From NCBI RefSeq assembly GCF_015831355.1, contig NZ_JADWYR010000002.1, positions 558,001 through 622,000 of the forward strand: a stretch of DNA of 64,000 nucleotides, read 5' to 3'. Positions 23,395 to 31,812 of this stretch are shown here, piece after piece; position 1 is the first letter of the stretch; the number at the start of each line of letters is the position of its first letter. The notes beneath the pieces are model-generated. The model ran no database searches. It was not told the DNA's origin and saw only the letters and a list, made by a program, of their open reading frames with translations. The position numbers and the translations under genes were made by a program. Source of the DNA: Panacibacter microcysteis (GTDB taxonomy: Bacteria; Bacteroidota; Bacteroidia; Chitinophagales; Chitinophagaceae).

Positions 23395-25842
23395 TTACAC
23401 CCTTGCCACTCTAATTATGTCAGCAAACACACCGCTGGCCGTAACATCTGCACCGGCACCTGCACCCTTTACAACCAGGGGTTGCTCGGGGTAACGTTGT
23501 GTATAAAAGAGTACAATATTGTCTTTGCCATACAAATGATAAAAGTCGCTGTCAGCAGGGATGTGTTGCAGGCCAACAGAAGCTTTCCCGTTTTCAAATT
23601 GTGCCACAAATTTAAGCTTGCAGTTTTTTGCTGCAGCCTCATCATACAATTTCCTGAAATGTGATTCCTGCCTGCCCATTTCTGAGTAGAAATCTTCCAC
23701 TGTTCCTTCAAAACAACTTTGCGGTAAGAAGCCGTTGTTTGTAATGTCGTCCATTTCAATTTGTTCGCCTGCTTCACGGGCCAGGATCATAATCTTACGC
23801 ATTACGTCTGTGCCACCAAGATCGAGCCGCGGGTCAGGCTCGGTATAACCTTCTGCCTGCGCTTGTCTTACCACTTCCGTAAAAGGTTTGGTGCCGTTGT
23901 AGTTATTGAACACAAAATTGAGTGTGCCCGACAGAACAGCCTGGATTTTGATTACCTTATCGCCGCTTCTTCTCAGGTCGTTCAATGTGCCGATAACCGG
24001 TAATCCTGCACCTACGTTGGTTTCAAAAAGGAATAACGCGTTGTATTCTTTTGCAAGTGACTTAAGTTTCAGGTAGCTTTCGAAAGAAGATGAGGCAGCT
24101 ATCTTGTTGCATGCAACCACGGAAACAGTTTTAGCCAGTAAAGACCCGTAAACAGCAGCTACACCTGCGTTGGCTGTTACGTCTACCAAAACGCTGTTGC
24201 GAAGATTTTTTTCAATAACCGTTGTTACGAATGCTTGCAAGTCCATTGCGTCAGCAGCATCCAGCGAAGCCTTCCAGTTTGCCAGATCGATTGCATTACC
24301 ATTTTCTGCAAACAACATTTTTTTACTGTTTGAAATACCTGTAACACGCACCTGCAGGTTTAGCTGCTCCAGTAAAAAAGGCTGTTGTTGTTTAACCTGG
24401 TCTATCAGTTTACTGCCAACATTGCCGGCACCAATTATAAATATGTTCAACTGCTTGTAAGTGGTTTCAAAGAATGCTTCGTGTAAAACGTTGACAGCTT
24501 TTTTTACATCATTGCCGGCTATAACCGCCGAGATATTTCTTTCAGAAGAACCTTGCGCAATGGCCCGGATGTTTACGCCGTTTTTACCAAGTGCATCAAA
24601 CATGCGACCAGCTATACCTGTGTGGTGGCGCATTTTATCGCCGACAAGGGCTATAATGGACAGGTCTTTTTCCACCTTAAGCGGATCTAATTTGCCCTGT
24701 GCTATTTCAATTTCAAAAGCATTATCAACAGCCAGTTTTGCTTTGTCACTATCTGCGGTGTTTACGGCTACGCAGATCGAATGTTCAGAAGAACTTTGAG
24801 TAATGAGAATGACATTGATCTTTTCTGAAGCCAGGGCTTCAAACAATCTTTTGGAGAAGCCCGGAATGCCAACCATGCCGCTGCCTTCAAGGCTGAGTAG
24901 TGCTATGGCATTGATGCTTGAAATGCCTGTGATGATTTCTGCTTCGTCGGCAGCAGCACTGCTGCCTATTACTGTGCCGGCTTCGTTGGGCGCAAAGGTA
25001 TTTTTAACCCAGGTAGGAATATTTTTTTGCATGACCGGCTGAATGGTGGGCGGGTAGATGACTTTTGCACCAAAATGCGATAACTCCATTGCTTCCTGGT
25101 ACGAAGTGGCGGCAATGGTTTTGGCGTTGGGCACCCAGCGTGGATCGGCTGTCATCATGCCTGTAACGTCTGTCCATATTTCAAGTGAGGTGGCGTGTAC
25201 CGCTGCAGCAAAAATTGCAGCAGTGTAATCTGAGCCCCCGCGCCCCAGCGTGGTTGTATTGCCTTGTTCATCGCTCGATATAAAGCCAGGTGCCAGGAAT
25301 AGCTGGTTGCCGGACGAAGAAACAGCGTAGGAAATTTTGTCGTTGGTAATGCTAAAGTTTACCGCAGCAAAACCAAAATTGCTGTTGGTTTTGATGAGCT
25401 TTCTTGAATCGAGCCACTCATGTGCAATGCCCAGGCTTTGCATGTAGGCGGCAATGATTTTTGAAGAAAGCATTTCCCCGAAACTGATAATACGGTCTTT
25501 TGTACGCAGTGATAATTCTTTCAGGTAGAAAACACTGTTGCAAATTTCGTCCAGTTCATTGAAGTGTTGTTTGATCATGCTCAGGCAACTGCTTTGGTGT
25601 GTAACGGGCAACAGGGCACGCGCTGTATCCAGGTGTTTGGTTTCGAGTTGCTTTAAAACTTCTTTGTAAAATTCCTCACTTTGTTCTGCCAGTGTGCCTG
25701 CTTTGATCAGCAGGTCTGTAACGCCACCTAATGCTGATACGACTACGATTTGCGACTCAGTATTGCCTTTTACAATGGCTACTACTTTCTGTATGTTTTC
25801 GGCATTTGCTACAGAAGAGCCGCCGAATTTTAGAACCTTCAT
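23395..25842 (-). CDS. thrA: Bifunctional aspartate kinase / homoserine dehydrogenase
   Basis: Catalyses the first and third steps from aspartate to homoserine. The 815 residues have an aspartate kinase domain (1 to about 290: VLKFGGSSVANAENI, TTLGRGGSDYTAAIFA), a pair of ACT regulatory segments (about 310-455) that in relatives bind threonine, and a homoserine dehydrogenase domain (about 465-815: IFIIGAGNVGSKLIDQV, NVGAGLPVIGTLNDL). It heads thrABC. The 240 nt between its start and the upstream leader peptide stop, with the hairpins there, suggest attenuation in addition to feedback. Confidence 0.96.
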   Translation of the reverse strand: MKVLKFGGSSVANAENIQKVVAIVKGNTESQIVVVSALGGVTDLLIKAGTLAEQSEEFYKEVLKQLETKHLDTARALLPVTHQSSCLSMIKQHFNELDEICNSVFYLKELSLRTKDRIISFGEMLSSKIIAAYMQSLGIAHEWLDSRKLIKTNSNFGFAAVNFSITNDKISYAVSSSGNQLFLAPGFISSDEQGNTTTLGRGGSDYTAAIFAAAVHATSLEIWTDVTGMMTADPRWVPNAKTIAATSYQEAMELSHFGAKVIYPPTIQPVMQKNIPTWVKNTFAPNEAGTVIGSSAAADEAEIITGISSINAIALLSLEGSGMVGIPGFSKRLFEALASEKINVILITQSSSEHSICVAVNTADSDKAKLAVDNAFEIEIAQGKLDPLKVEKDLSIIALVGDKMRHHTGIAGRMFDALGKNGVNIRAIAQGSSERNISAVIAGNDVKKAVNVLHEAFFETTYKQLNIFIIGAGNVGSKLIDQVKQQQPFLLEQLNLQVRVTGISNSKKMLFAENGNAIDLANWKASLDAADAMDLQAFVTTVIEKNLRNSVLVDVTANAGVAAVYGSLLAKTVSVVACNKIAASSSFESYLKLKSLAKEYNALFLFETNVGAGLPVIGTLNDLRRSGDKVIKIQAVLSGTLNFVFNNYNGTKPFTEVVRQAQAEGYTEPDPRLDLGGTDVMRKIMILAREAGEQIEMDDITNNGFLPQSCFEGTVEDFYSEMGRQESHFRKLYDEAAAKNCKLKFVAQFENGKASVGLQHIPADSDFYHLYGKDNIVLFYTQRYPEQPLVVKGAGAGADVTASGVFADIIRVARV

Positions 25843-26075
25843 ATTAATATGTTGAATGCTTTATGTTTATAGTTGTTGGTGGATACCAGCTTTGATATAT
25901 AATTTTTAGCTTTTGCATTGAATGCGTTTAATAAGCGCCTTTTGATTGGTATGTTGGTTGCGAAAAGTGGCTACTATAAGGATCAGACCTTTCATTATGC
26001 AACAGCGTTCATTAAATACAATATTTATTCTTTTTAATGCTTCCGGTGTGGAACAGGGGATGATATGACATTGTG

Positions 26076-26127
26076 CAACCCTTTACAGGGTTGTAGTAGT
26101 TGTTGTTGAAGTTGCTACAACAACTTC
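26076..26127 (-). promoter_or_regulatory. Mutually exclusive hairpins of the thr leader
   Basis: On the minus strand GAAGTTG (26127-26121) pairs with CAACTTC (26114-26108). GTTGTAG (26121-26115) can instead pair with CTACAAC (26096-26090). That in turn competes with CAACCCT (26093-26087) pairing with AGGGTTG (26082-26076), whose loop contains the leader stop. This 1:2, 2:3, 3:4 arrangement resembles an attenuator. No T-run follows the last hairpin, so it is not a classical terminator; the output step is unclear. Confidence 0.5.
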
Positions 26128-26169
26128 GGCAGTGGTAAAAGTAATGATATGAGCAGGTGATTGATTCAT
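26083..26169 (-). CDS. thrL: Threonine-operon leader peptide
   Basis: A 28-codon frame on the thrA strand. It begins MNQSPAHIITFTT, passes through a VVV run and ends TSTTTTTTL before TAA. Ten residues are threonine, six of them consecutive just before the stop, and there is an Ile-Ile pair. This is the composition expected of a leader that senses charged tRNA-Thr (and perhaps tRNA-Ile), as in enterobacterial thrL, although the sequence is unrelated. An in-frame ATG at 26196 would add nine residues. The stop is 240 nt upstream of thrA. It sits within overlapping hairpins. Confidence 0.72.
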   Translation of the reverse strand: MNQSPAHIITFTTAEVVVATSTTTTTTL

Positions 26170-26178
26170 CTCAGGCAG

Positions 26179-26208
26179 GCAAGTTAATTGTAACATTATT
26201 TATAACAA
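26179..26208 (-). promoter_or_regulatory. Candidate thr promoter
   Basis: On the minus strand TTG (26208-26206) is 19 nt from TAACTTGC (26186-26179), resembling the -33 and -7 boxes of Bacteroidota. It would start transcription only a few bases before the leader ATG at 26169. Confidence 0.3.
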
Positions 26209-26282
26209 GCGTTAGTGTAGAAATTGATGGAGATTTTGTTTGCAGCAGTGTGGCCGCATGCGTGTTGAATAAACAACCGGAA

Positions 26283-26334
26283 GCAAAAGTGAGTGACACA
26301 ACAGAAGCTTAATAGTAGCAATGCAGCCGGTTAC
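26283..26334 (-). repeat. Dispersed intergenic repeat, A arm with outer flank
   Basis: A diverged A arm (26283-26301, inner end AGCAAAAGTG) is followed by AAGCTTAATAGTAGCAATGCAGCC and the outer end GCCGGTTAC (26326-26334). AACAACCGGAA on its inner side matches other A copies. No facing partner was found in the 578-bp gap, which otherwise holds the thr leader and a terminator. Confidence 0.75.
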
Positions 26335-26368
26335 ATACATCTTTTATTCGCCTGTATACGGGCAAATG

Positions 26369-26394
26369 AAAAAATCCCGCCTTTTATAGCGGGA
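26369..26394 (-). terminator. Rho-independent terminator after the metalloprotease gene
   Basis: TCCCGC (26375-26380) pairs with GCGGGA (26389-26394). Read on the minus strand the hairpin is followed by six Ts. It is 27 nt after the stop of the gene at 26421-28952. Confidence 0.8.
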
Positions 26395-26420
26395 CTTTTA
26401 TTATTTACCTCTTGTTTAGA

Positions 26421-28952
26421 TTATTTTGGATCGAGTGCCCTCTTTATGCGCTCGGCAACATCCTGCAAATGGTATTTGCTCATTTTATCTGTAGTGCCGG
26501 GGATAGCTGCAAGAATATCTGCTCTCAGCGATACCAGGTGTGCTCTTACAATTGAGGGCACATCGGTATTTTTTACATTGGTACCAAGCAGTGCCGCAAA
26601 TGATGCCGGCAAACCACTTATTTGTTGCGGAGGTGCTGGATTAAGGATACTTATCAGCGCTTCCACATAAGCTTTTTGCACGTTGCGACGCATGTTATCG
26701 ATAGGTCTTTTGGATGCAAGTTCGCTCCATACACCTTTCTTTACATCATCCATCATTTCGTCTACCAGGTAAGTATTGGCGTTTCCAAACCTGTTGCTGC
26801 TTACTGCCATTATATTGAGGCGTGAAGGCCTGAATAGGCTGTTGATGGCGCCGATCTGGATATTGTTAACCGTTTCTGCAGATGTTGGATTGGATGTTTT
26901 GTTCAGGATTGTTTTATCAAACAACCAGGTAGGTGTCTCGAACAACTGTTTCTGGAGAAACATGATGGCTTCTTTTTGGGTTGCTTTTGGTGCAGGCTCG
27001 TACACATCGCCACTTTGTTCTACACTTTTAGGTGTTTCATAAATACCGCCAACGTTTTTGATTACATGGTTCATGTAGCGGTTGAACTGAATAACAACCT
27101 GCCCATACATATCATCGAGGTTCTGGTATTTATCCGCTTCTTCTTTGGTCCATTCCGGCAGGCCCTGAATAATTCTTTTGAGGTTTTTGATGCCGTATTC
27201 TCCAGCCTTCATAGAGTTGTCTCCAAGGTCTTCTGTCTGGGATCTTGGATCGTAAGGGTTTAGTTCTGTTCCAAACCACAAACGAGGGTTTTTGCCAAGG
27301 CTGTCTATGATCCACCTGTTAGTTATTTTTTCATCTGCATCCTCATCTTTAACGTCTGTTAAAGTGTAACCCCATTTAATAGCCCATTTGTCGTAATCTC
27401 CGATACGTGGGAACAGCCCTTTCTGTGTAATGCCATCTTCAGGTTGCGCAACGTAGTTGAAACGGGCGTAGTCCATAATAGAAGCTGTATGTCCGTTTGC
27501 TTCTACCCATGCTTTGTTCCGGAGCATTTCTACAGGTGTTTTGCTGCTGCTACCCATGTTGTGGCGAAGACCAAGTGTATGCCCAACCTCATGTGAAGAA
27601 ACAAAACGCACAAGCTGTCCCATAAGCGAGTCATCAAATCTCATCTTTCTTGCTTTGGGGTCAACGGCGGCGGCCTGTACCATGTACCAATCGTGCAGCA
27701 GTTGCATTACATTATGGTACCAGCCAATGTGGCTTTCCAATATTTCGCCACTGCGGGGGTCATGAACATTAGGCCCATAAGCGTTTTCGATGCCTGAGGC
27801 AAAATAGCGCAGTACCGCAAAACGCGCATCTTCCAGGCTCATGGTAGTATCATCTTCAGGCCACTCTTTTCCCATAATGGCATTTTTGAAACCAGCTTTT
27901 TCAAAAGCTGACTGCCAGTCGTTGATGCCCTGGATAAGGTATGGTCTCCACTGCTTGGGAGTAGCAGGATCTATATAATATACAATTGGTTTTTTAGGTT
28001 CAACAAGTTCGCCTCTTTTATACTTCTCAATATCTTCTTCTTTTGGTTCCAGACGCCATCTTACCACGAAAATGTCATCCTGAACTTTTTGTTGATCATC
28101 TCCAAATACCGTGTAGTTGTCTGCAAAATAGCCGACACGCGGGTCAAATCTTCTTTTCTTCATTGGCTGTTTGGGCAGTAGAATGAAAGACGTATTCATT
28201 TCAAACGTTACTGCACCGGCTGCAAATGCTGCGGGCAGTCCCGATGAAATGACAATACCGCCGCCGCCACCCATACTTGGGGAAGAGTTGAAGGTCTTTA
28301 CTGTTTTTACTTCTATGTTTAAAGGAAAGCTGGCAATGTCTTTAATAAAACTCCTGTCGGTAGCAAGATTGGCCAGGTTCAATGATCTTTTTCCCATGGG
28401 GTCTATGCTTACTACCTGGTTATCGCCGCTAAAAAAGCTGGTAACATCTATTACCAAACCGGAAGAATCTTTGCTTCTTGCTTTTACATCAAAGGCTGCC
28501 GCAATCGGGTTAACGTTAGAGTTCGTTACAGCTTTGTAAATCTGGTTGGTAGAATCTGCAACGCTTATTGTTGTAACAACCCGTAAGAACACATTTTTAT
28601 TGGGTCCCTTTTCCCATGTTACCACCTGCTCGTTTGCAAGTTCGCCACCATAAATAAAACCACCACCGGCCACTTTACTAAAACGTGTTACAGCCATTAC
28701 CTGCCGGTTGAATAATGAGTCTGGTATTTCAAAATACCATTTGTCATCAACCTTGTGTACAGTAAACAATCCCTGTTTCGTGATTGCTTTATCCGTAATA
28801 ACATCTTTGAATTTTTTCAACCCATCTTTTGGTTGAGTAGAATCAGGCTTGTTTACAGGTGGGGGAGAGGGGACTGTGTCAGTTTTCTTTTTTTGCGCAT
28901 GTAAATTAAAACCTATGCCCAGTGCACAAAACAGCACAAAGATCTTCTTCAT
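26421..28952 (-). CDS. Secreted zinc-dependent metalloprotease (DUF5117/DUF5118 family)
   Basis: An 843-residue exported protease. It has a signal peptide ending near LHAQ, a low-complexity Pro/Lys linker, a DUF5118-like segment, a DUF5117-like domain and then a metzincin-type catalytic domain with the full zinc motif HEVGHTLGLRH at 454-464. A C-terminal DUF4953-like region follows. The peptidase family and architecture are common in Bacteroidota; the substrate is unknown. It is monocistronic, with a terminator after it and about 600 bp before the next gene upstream. Confidence 0.88.
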   Translation of the reverse strand: MKKIFVLFCALGIGFNLHAQKKKTDTVPSPPPVNKPDSTQPKDGLKKFKDVITDKAITKQGLFTVHKVDDKWYFEIPDSLFNRQVMAVTRFSKVAGGGFIYGGELANEQVVTWEKGPNKNVFLRVVTTISVADSTNQIYKAVTNSNVNPIAAAFDVKARSKDSSGLVIDVTSFFSGDNQVVSIDPMGKRSLNLANLATDRSFIKDIASFPLNIEVKTVKTFNSSPSMGGGGGIVISSGLPAAFAAGAVTFEMNTSFILLPKQPMKKRRFDPRVGYFADNYTVFGDDQQKVQDDIFVVRWRLEPKEEDIEKYKRGELVEPKKPIVYYIDPATPKQWRPYLIQGINDWQSAFEKAGFKNAIMGKEWPEDDTTMSLEDARFAVLRYFASGIENAYGPNVHDPRSGEILESHIGWYHNVMQLLHDWYMVQAAAVDPKARKMRFDDSLMGQLVRFVSSHEVGHTLGLRHNMGSSSKTPVEMLRNKAWVEANGHTASIMDYARFNYVAQPEDGITQKGLFPRIGDYDKWAIKWGYTLTDVKDEDADEKITNRWIIDSLGKNPRLWFGTELNPYDPRSQTEDLGDNSMKAGEYGIKNLKRIIQGLPEWTKEEADKYQNLDDMYGQVVIQFNRYMNHVIKNVGGIYETPKSVEQSGDVYEPAPKATQKEAIMFLQKQLFETPTWLFDKTILNKTSNPTSAETVNNIQIGAINSLFRPSRLNIMAVSSNRFGNANTYLVDEMMDDVKKGVWSELASKRPIDNMRRNVQKAYVEALISILNPAPPQQISGLPASFAALLGTNVKNTDVPSIVRAHLVSLRADILAAIPGTTDKMSKYHLQDVAERIKRALDPK

Positions 28953-29057
28953 AAATAATTTGAGGTTAAGAAATCAAAAAATAAATATACACGAATATCA
29001 ACTATAACTTTATTTGTGTTTACAGCAGCCGGTAAAATATTTTGAACGGTATTTTTT

Positions 29058-29109
29058 GTAGCCGGGCATTTGGTTCAATGGTCATCTTCGTTGCGTCGCA
29101 CACTTGTAC
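29058..29109 (+). repeat. Dispersed intergenic repeat, B arm with outer flank
   Basis: The outer end GTAGCCGGGC (29058) and a TCATCTTCG box precede a B arm at 29091-29109 (TTGCGTCGCACACTTGTAC, the variant with A at position 12). The 604-bp gap 28953-29556 also holds candidate exbB promoters; I recognise nothing else in it. Confidence 0.78.
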
Positions 29110-29229
29110 TGTATAGCATTTATGAACAATACACTGCACTATATATTGGTAACATTTTAAAAAGTTGTAGATAGAGATAACCATACGTTGTTTATAAAAA
29201 ACAAAGGTTATTCAATGAAGTGACTTACA

Positions 29230-29259
29230 TTGCCATAAATATCATTACACTTATATTTG
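29230..29259 (+). promoter_or_regulatory. Bacteroidota-type promoter, distal to exbB
   Basis: TTG (29230-29232), 19 nt, then TATATTTG (29252-29259), an exact TAnnTTTG. The start would be near 29267, giving exbB a leader of about 290 nt or driving a small RNA. A weaker alternative closer to the gene is TTTG (29485-29488) with TACTTTTA (29511-29518), spacing 22. Confidence 0.45.
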
Positions 29260-29556
29260 ATCTGTACCAAAATTGCGAATGAATATTTGTTCGGTGAAAC
29301 ACAACAACAGCGCAACTTCAGGCATTATAAAGTGTTGCAGCCAGGTGTAAATAAGCTAACGGTTGTTAAATTTATGCAGTTGTATTATGCCTTGTTTTAC
29401 AATCAATAAAAACTAAAAGTTGGTTGCAATAAGTAAAGTTTTTAATTTGTGTACCCAATTAAATTATTTGCCATAAACTTGTTTTTTGTATATAAATTTC
29501 ATTAGAATTGTACTTTTAAAAATTAAACCAATTTTTTACCTAAAATCAATTGTGTC

Positions 29557-30420
29557 ATGGCTGAAACTAAACCAACTGCAACAGCAGCGGCAAAGAGTTC
29601 TACTTCCGTACAACCTGTTAAGAAGAGTAACGCAATTTCATGGATAGCTCCAATTTTGTGCGTGGCTTTCGGGTACATCATCTGGCGTTTTATTATTGGA
29701 AATCCTGACAATTTCGAAAGGCCTGATACATCAGGTGGTTTCTGGCCAGACAATCAGGGACCTAAAACAGCACTTTCAAGAATGTATTTGGGAGGTATCA
29801 TTGTGCCTCTTTTGATCGGTTGTTTTCTAATTGTATTGACGTTTGTTATTGAAAGAATTCTCACAGTATCGAAAGCTTCAGGTAAAGGAAGCATTCCTGA
29901 CTTTATCAGGAAAGTTCAATATCACCTTGCAAACAAAGATGTTGATAAAGCAATGGCTGAGTGCGACAGACAAAAAGGTTCTGTTGGTAACGTTATGAAA
30001 GCCGGTCTTCGCAAGTACAAAGAAATGATCTCAAACACAGAGCTTGATACCGAGCAAAAAGTATTGAATATTCAAAAAGAAGTAGAAGAAGCTACAGCAC
30101 TGGAATTACCAATGCTTGAGAAAAACCTGGTGTTCCTCTCAACACTTGCTTCTGTTGCTACGCTTTTGGGTCTTTTAGGTACGGTGGTTGGTATGATCAA
30201 ATCGTTCTCTGCGCTTGGTGATAGTGGTGGTGGTGAGGCTGCTCAGAAACTTTCTGAAGGTATATCTGAGGCACTTTATAATACTGCACTAGGTATCGGT
30301 ACTTCAGCTGTATCAATTATTATGTACAACGTGTTTACAACAAAAATTGACGCGGTAACTTATGGTATTGATGAGTCTGGTTTTACTTTAACACAAAGCT
30401 TTGCTGCTAATTACAAATAA
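29557..30420 (+). CDS. exbB: ExbB/TolQ/MotA-family proton channel subunit
   Basis: An inner-membrane subunit that, with ExbD, uses the proton gradient to energise TonB. The 287 residues have a Lys/Ala/Thr-rich cytoplasmic start, a first membrane segment at about 30-48, a second at about 83-105 (GGIIVPLLIGCFLIVLTFV), a long cytoplasmic helical part and the conserved pair near the C-terminus (LSTLASVATLLGLLGTVVGMI and ALYNTALGIGTSAVSIIMYN). It is the first gene of exbB-exbD-exbD-tonB with short gaps, a transport operon typical of the phylum. Confidence 0.93.
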   Translation: MAETKPTATAAAKSSTSVQPVKKSNAISWIAPILCVAFGYIIWRFIIGNPDNFERPDTSGGFWPDNQGPKTALSRMYLGGIIVPLLIGCFLIVLTFVIERILTVSKASGKGSIPDFIRKVQYHLANKDVDKAMAECDRQKGSVGNVMKAGLRKYKEMISNTELDTEQKVLNIQKEVEEATALELPMLEKNLVFLSTLASVATLLGLLGTVVGMIKSFSALGDSGGGEAAQKLSEGISEALYNTALGIGTSAVSIIMYNVFTTKIDAVTYGIDESGFTLTQSFAANYK

Positions 30421-30485
30421 CAGGAAAAGGCATTGTGGAATATTTCCAGGATTGCATCTAATTACTGAAGTTTAAAATTAATAAA

Positions 30486-31151
30486 ATGGCCAGACCGAAA
30501 ATTCCGCGAAAGAGTACATCAGTCGACATGACTGCGATGTGTGATGTGGCCTTTCTGTTGCTGTCTTTCTTTATCCTTACCACGAAGTTTAAGCCTTCTG
30601 AGGCGGTAACGGTAGAAACACCTAATTCGGTGGCATCAAAAATTGCCCCGGATAAAGATGTGGTGATGATAACGCTTAACAAAGATGGAAAGGTATTCCT
30701 TTCAACAGGGGATAATTCATCAGACATTCAAAAAAAGCATGATATCATTTCTTCCGTAAATGAATCCAGAAATCTTGGTTTGTCTAAAACAGATATCGAC
30801 GCGCTGACCAAAGCACCTTTCATTGGCGTGCCGGTGGAACAACTTGCTCAGCAGGCCAAATTGCAAACAGACCAGATGAATGACAAAACCTTGCCGGGCA
30901 TACCTGCAAAAGACTCTACCAATAACCAGATGATCGACTGGATGAGAGCCGTTTCTGACGTATACCAGGGAACAAAGGTTAATCTTTTGCTGAAGGGTGA
31001 TAATTTAGCTAAATACCCCTCATTTAAAAATGTTCTTACTGCTTTCAAAAAGAATAAGCTGTTCAAATTCCAGATGGTTACTAACCCGGAAAGTGTACCA
31101 CAGGGTAGTGATCTATGGAAGGCTAATATGAGTGGTAAGGCTGTTGAGTAA
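30486..31151 (+). CDS. exbD: ExbD/TolR-family protein 1 (long form)
   Basis: The proton-channel partner of ExbB. The 221 residues have an N-terminal membrane helix with the essential aspartate (DMTAMCDVAFLLLSFFILTT) and a periplasmic domain. It is longer than the usual ~140 residues because of an insert at about 85-150 with the Gln-rich stretch VEQLAQQAKLQTDQMNDKT. The periplasmic region near TKVNLLLKGDNLAKYPSFKNVL resembles the fold's conserved part. It starts 65 nt after exbB. Confidence 0.9.
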   Translation: MARPKIPRKSTSVDMTAMCDVAFLLLSFFILTTKFKPSEAVTVETPNSVASKIAPDKDVVMITLNKDGKVFLSTGDNSSDIQKKHDIISSVNESRNLGLSKTDIDALTKAPFIGVPVEQLAQQAKLQTDQMNDKTLPGIPAKDSTNNQMIDWMRAVSDVYQGTKVNLLLKGDNLAKYPSFKNVLTAFKKNKLFKFQMVTNPESVPQGSDLWKANMSGKAVE

Positions 31152-31201
31152 CTACAGCCAATTCAGAAAACTGATTCTTCAACAAATAAAAAAGCTTTTT
31201 T

Positions 31202-31759
31202 ATGGCAGAAATGGATACCTCGGGTGGGGGGAAACATAAAAAAGGCCCGGGAGTCAAGAAAGGTAAAAAGATGTCTACAAGGGTAGACCTTACGCCAATG
31301 GTTGATCTTGGTTTCCTGCTTATTACGTTTTTCATTTTCACCACGACAATGAGTCAGCCTACCGCTATGAAGTTGAACCTGCCGGACGACAGTGCTACAC
31401 CGGAGGAACAAAATAAGGCGAAAGAATCTGGTGCATTCACCATTTTACTGGGCAAAGACAATAATGTTTTTTTCTACGAGGGTATGCTTCAACCTGACGG
31501 CTCCAACTTTAAATCTTCAAATTTTAAAGATATACGGAGTGAGCTGATCAAGAAAAAGCAAAATACAGACACCGCAGATCTCGTAGTGGTAATTAAACCA
31601 AGTGATGAGAGTAACTACAAAAATGTTATTGATATTTTAGACGAAATGTCAATTAATGTAATCAAAAGATATGCATTGGTTGATATCTCTCCACAAGAGG
31701 ATGAACTTGTGAAAATCTCTGAAGGCGGCGGCGCTGCTGCACCTCCGGCAGGTCAATAA
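31202..31759 (+). CDS. exbD: ExbD/TolR-family protein 2
   Basis: A second ExbD paralogue of 185 residues. It has a basic, glycine-rich N-tail, a membrane helix with the proton-carrying aspartate (RVDLTPMVDLGFLLITFFIF) and a periplasmic domain (DLVVVIKPSDESNYKNVIDILDEM). It is 50 nt after the first exbD. Two different ExbD chains with one ExbB are usual in Bacteroidota, suggesting a heteromeric ExbD pair in the channel. Confidence 0.92.
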   Translation: MAEMDTSGGGKHKKGPGVKKGKKMSTRVDLTPMVDLGFLLITFFIFTTTMSQPTAMKLNLPDDSATPEEQNKAKESGAFTILLGKDNNVFFYEGMLQPDGSNFKSSNFKDIRSELIKKKQNTDTADLVVVIKPSDESNYKNVIDILDEMSINVIKRYALVDISPQEDELVKISEGGGAAAPPAGQ

Positions 31760-31812
31760 TTTTTTGTGGAATTTTCACGTATTTGAATCATAGTTAAATA
31801 TAATTCCAAACC

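Noticed and set aside
25843-26082. Intrinsic terminator between thrL and thrA
   Set aside because: Only AT-rich weak stems (CATTAAA/TTTAATG near 26040) without a following T-run were seen.
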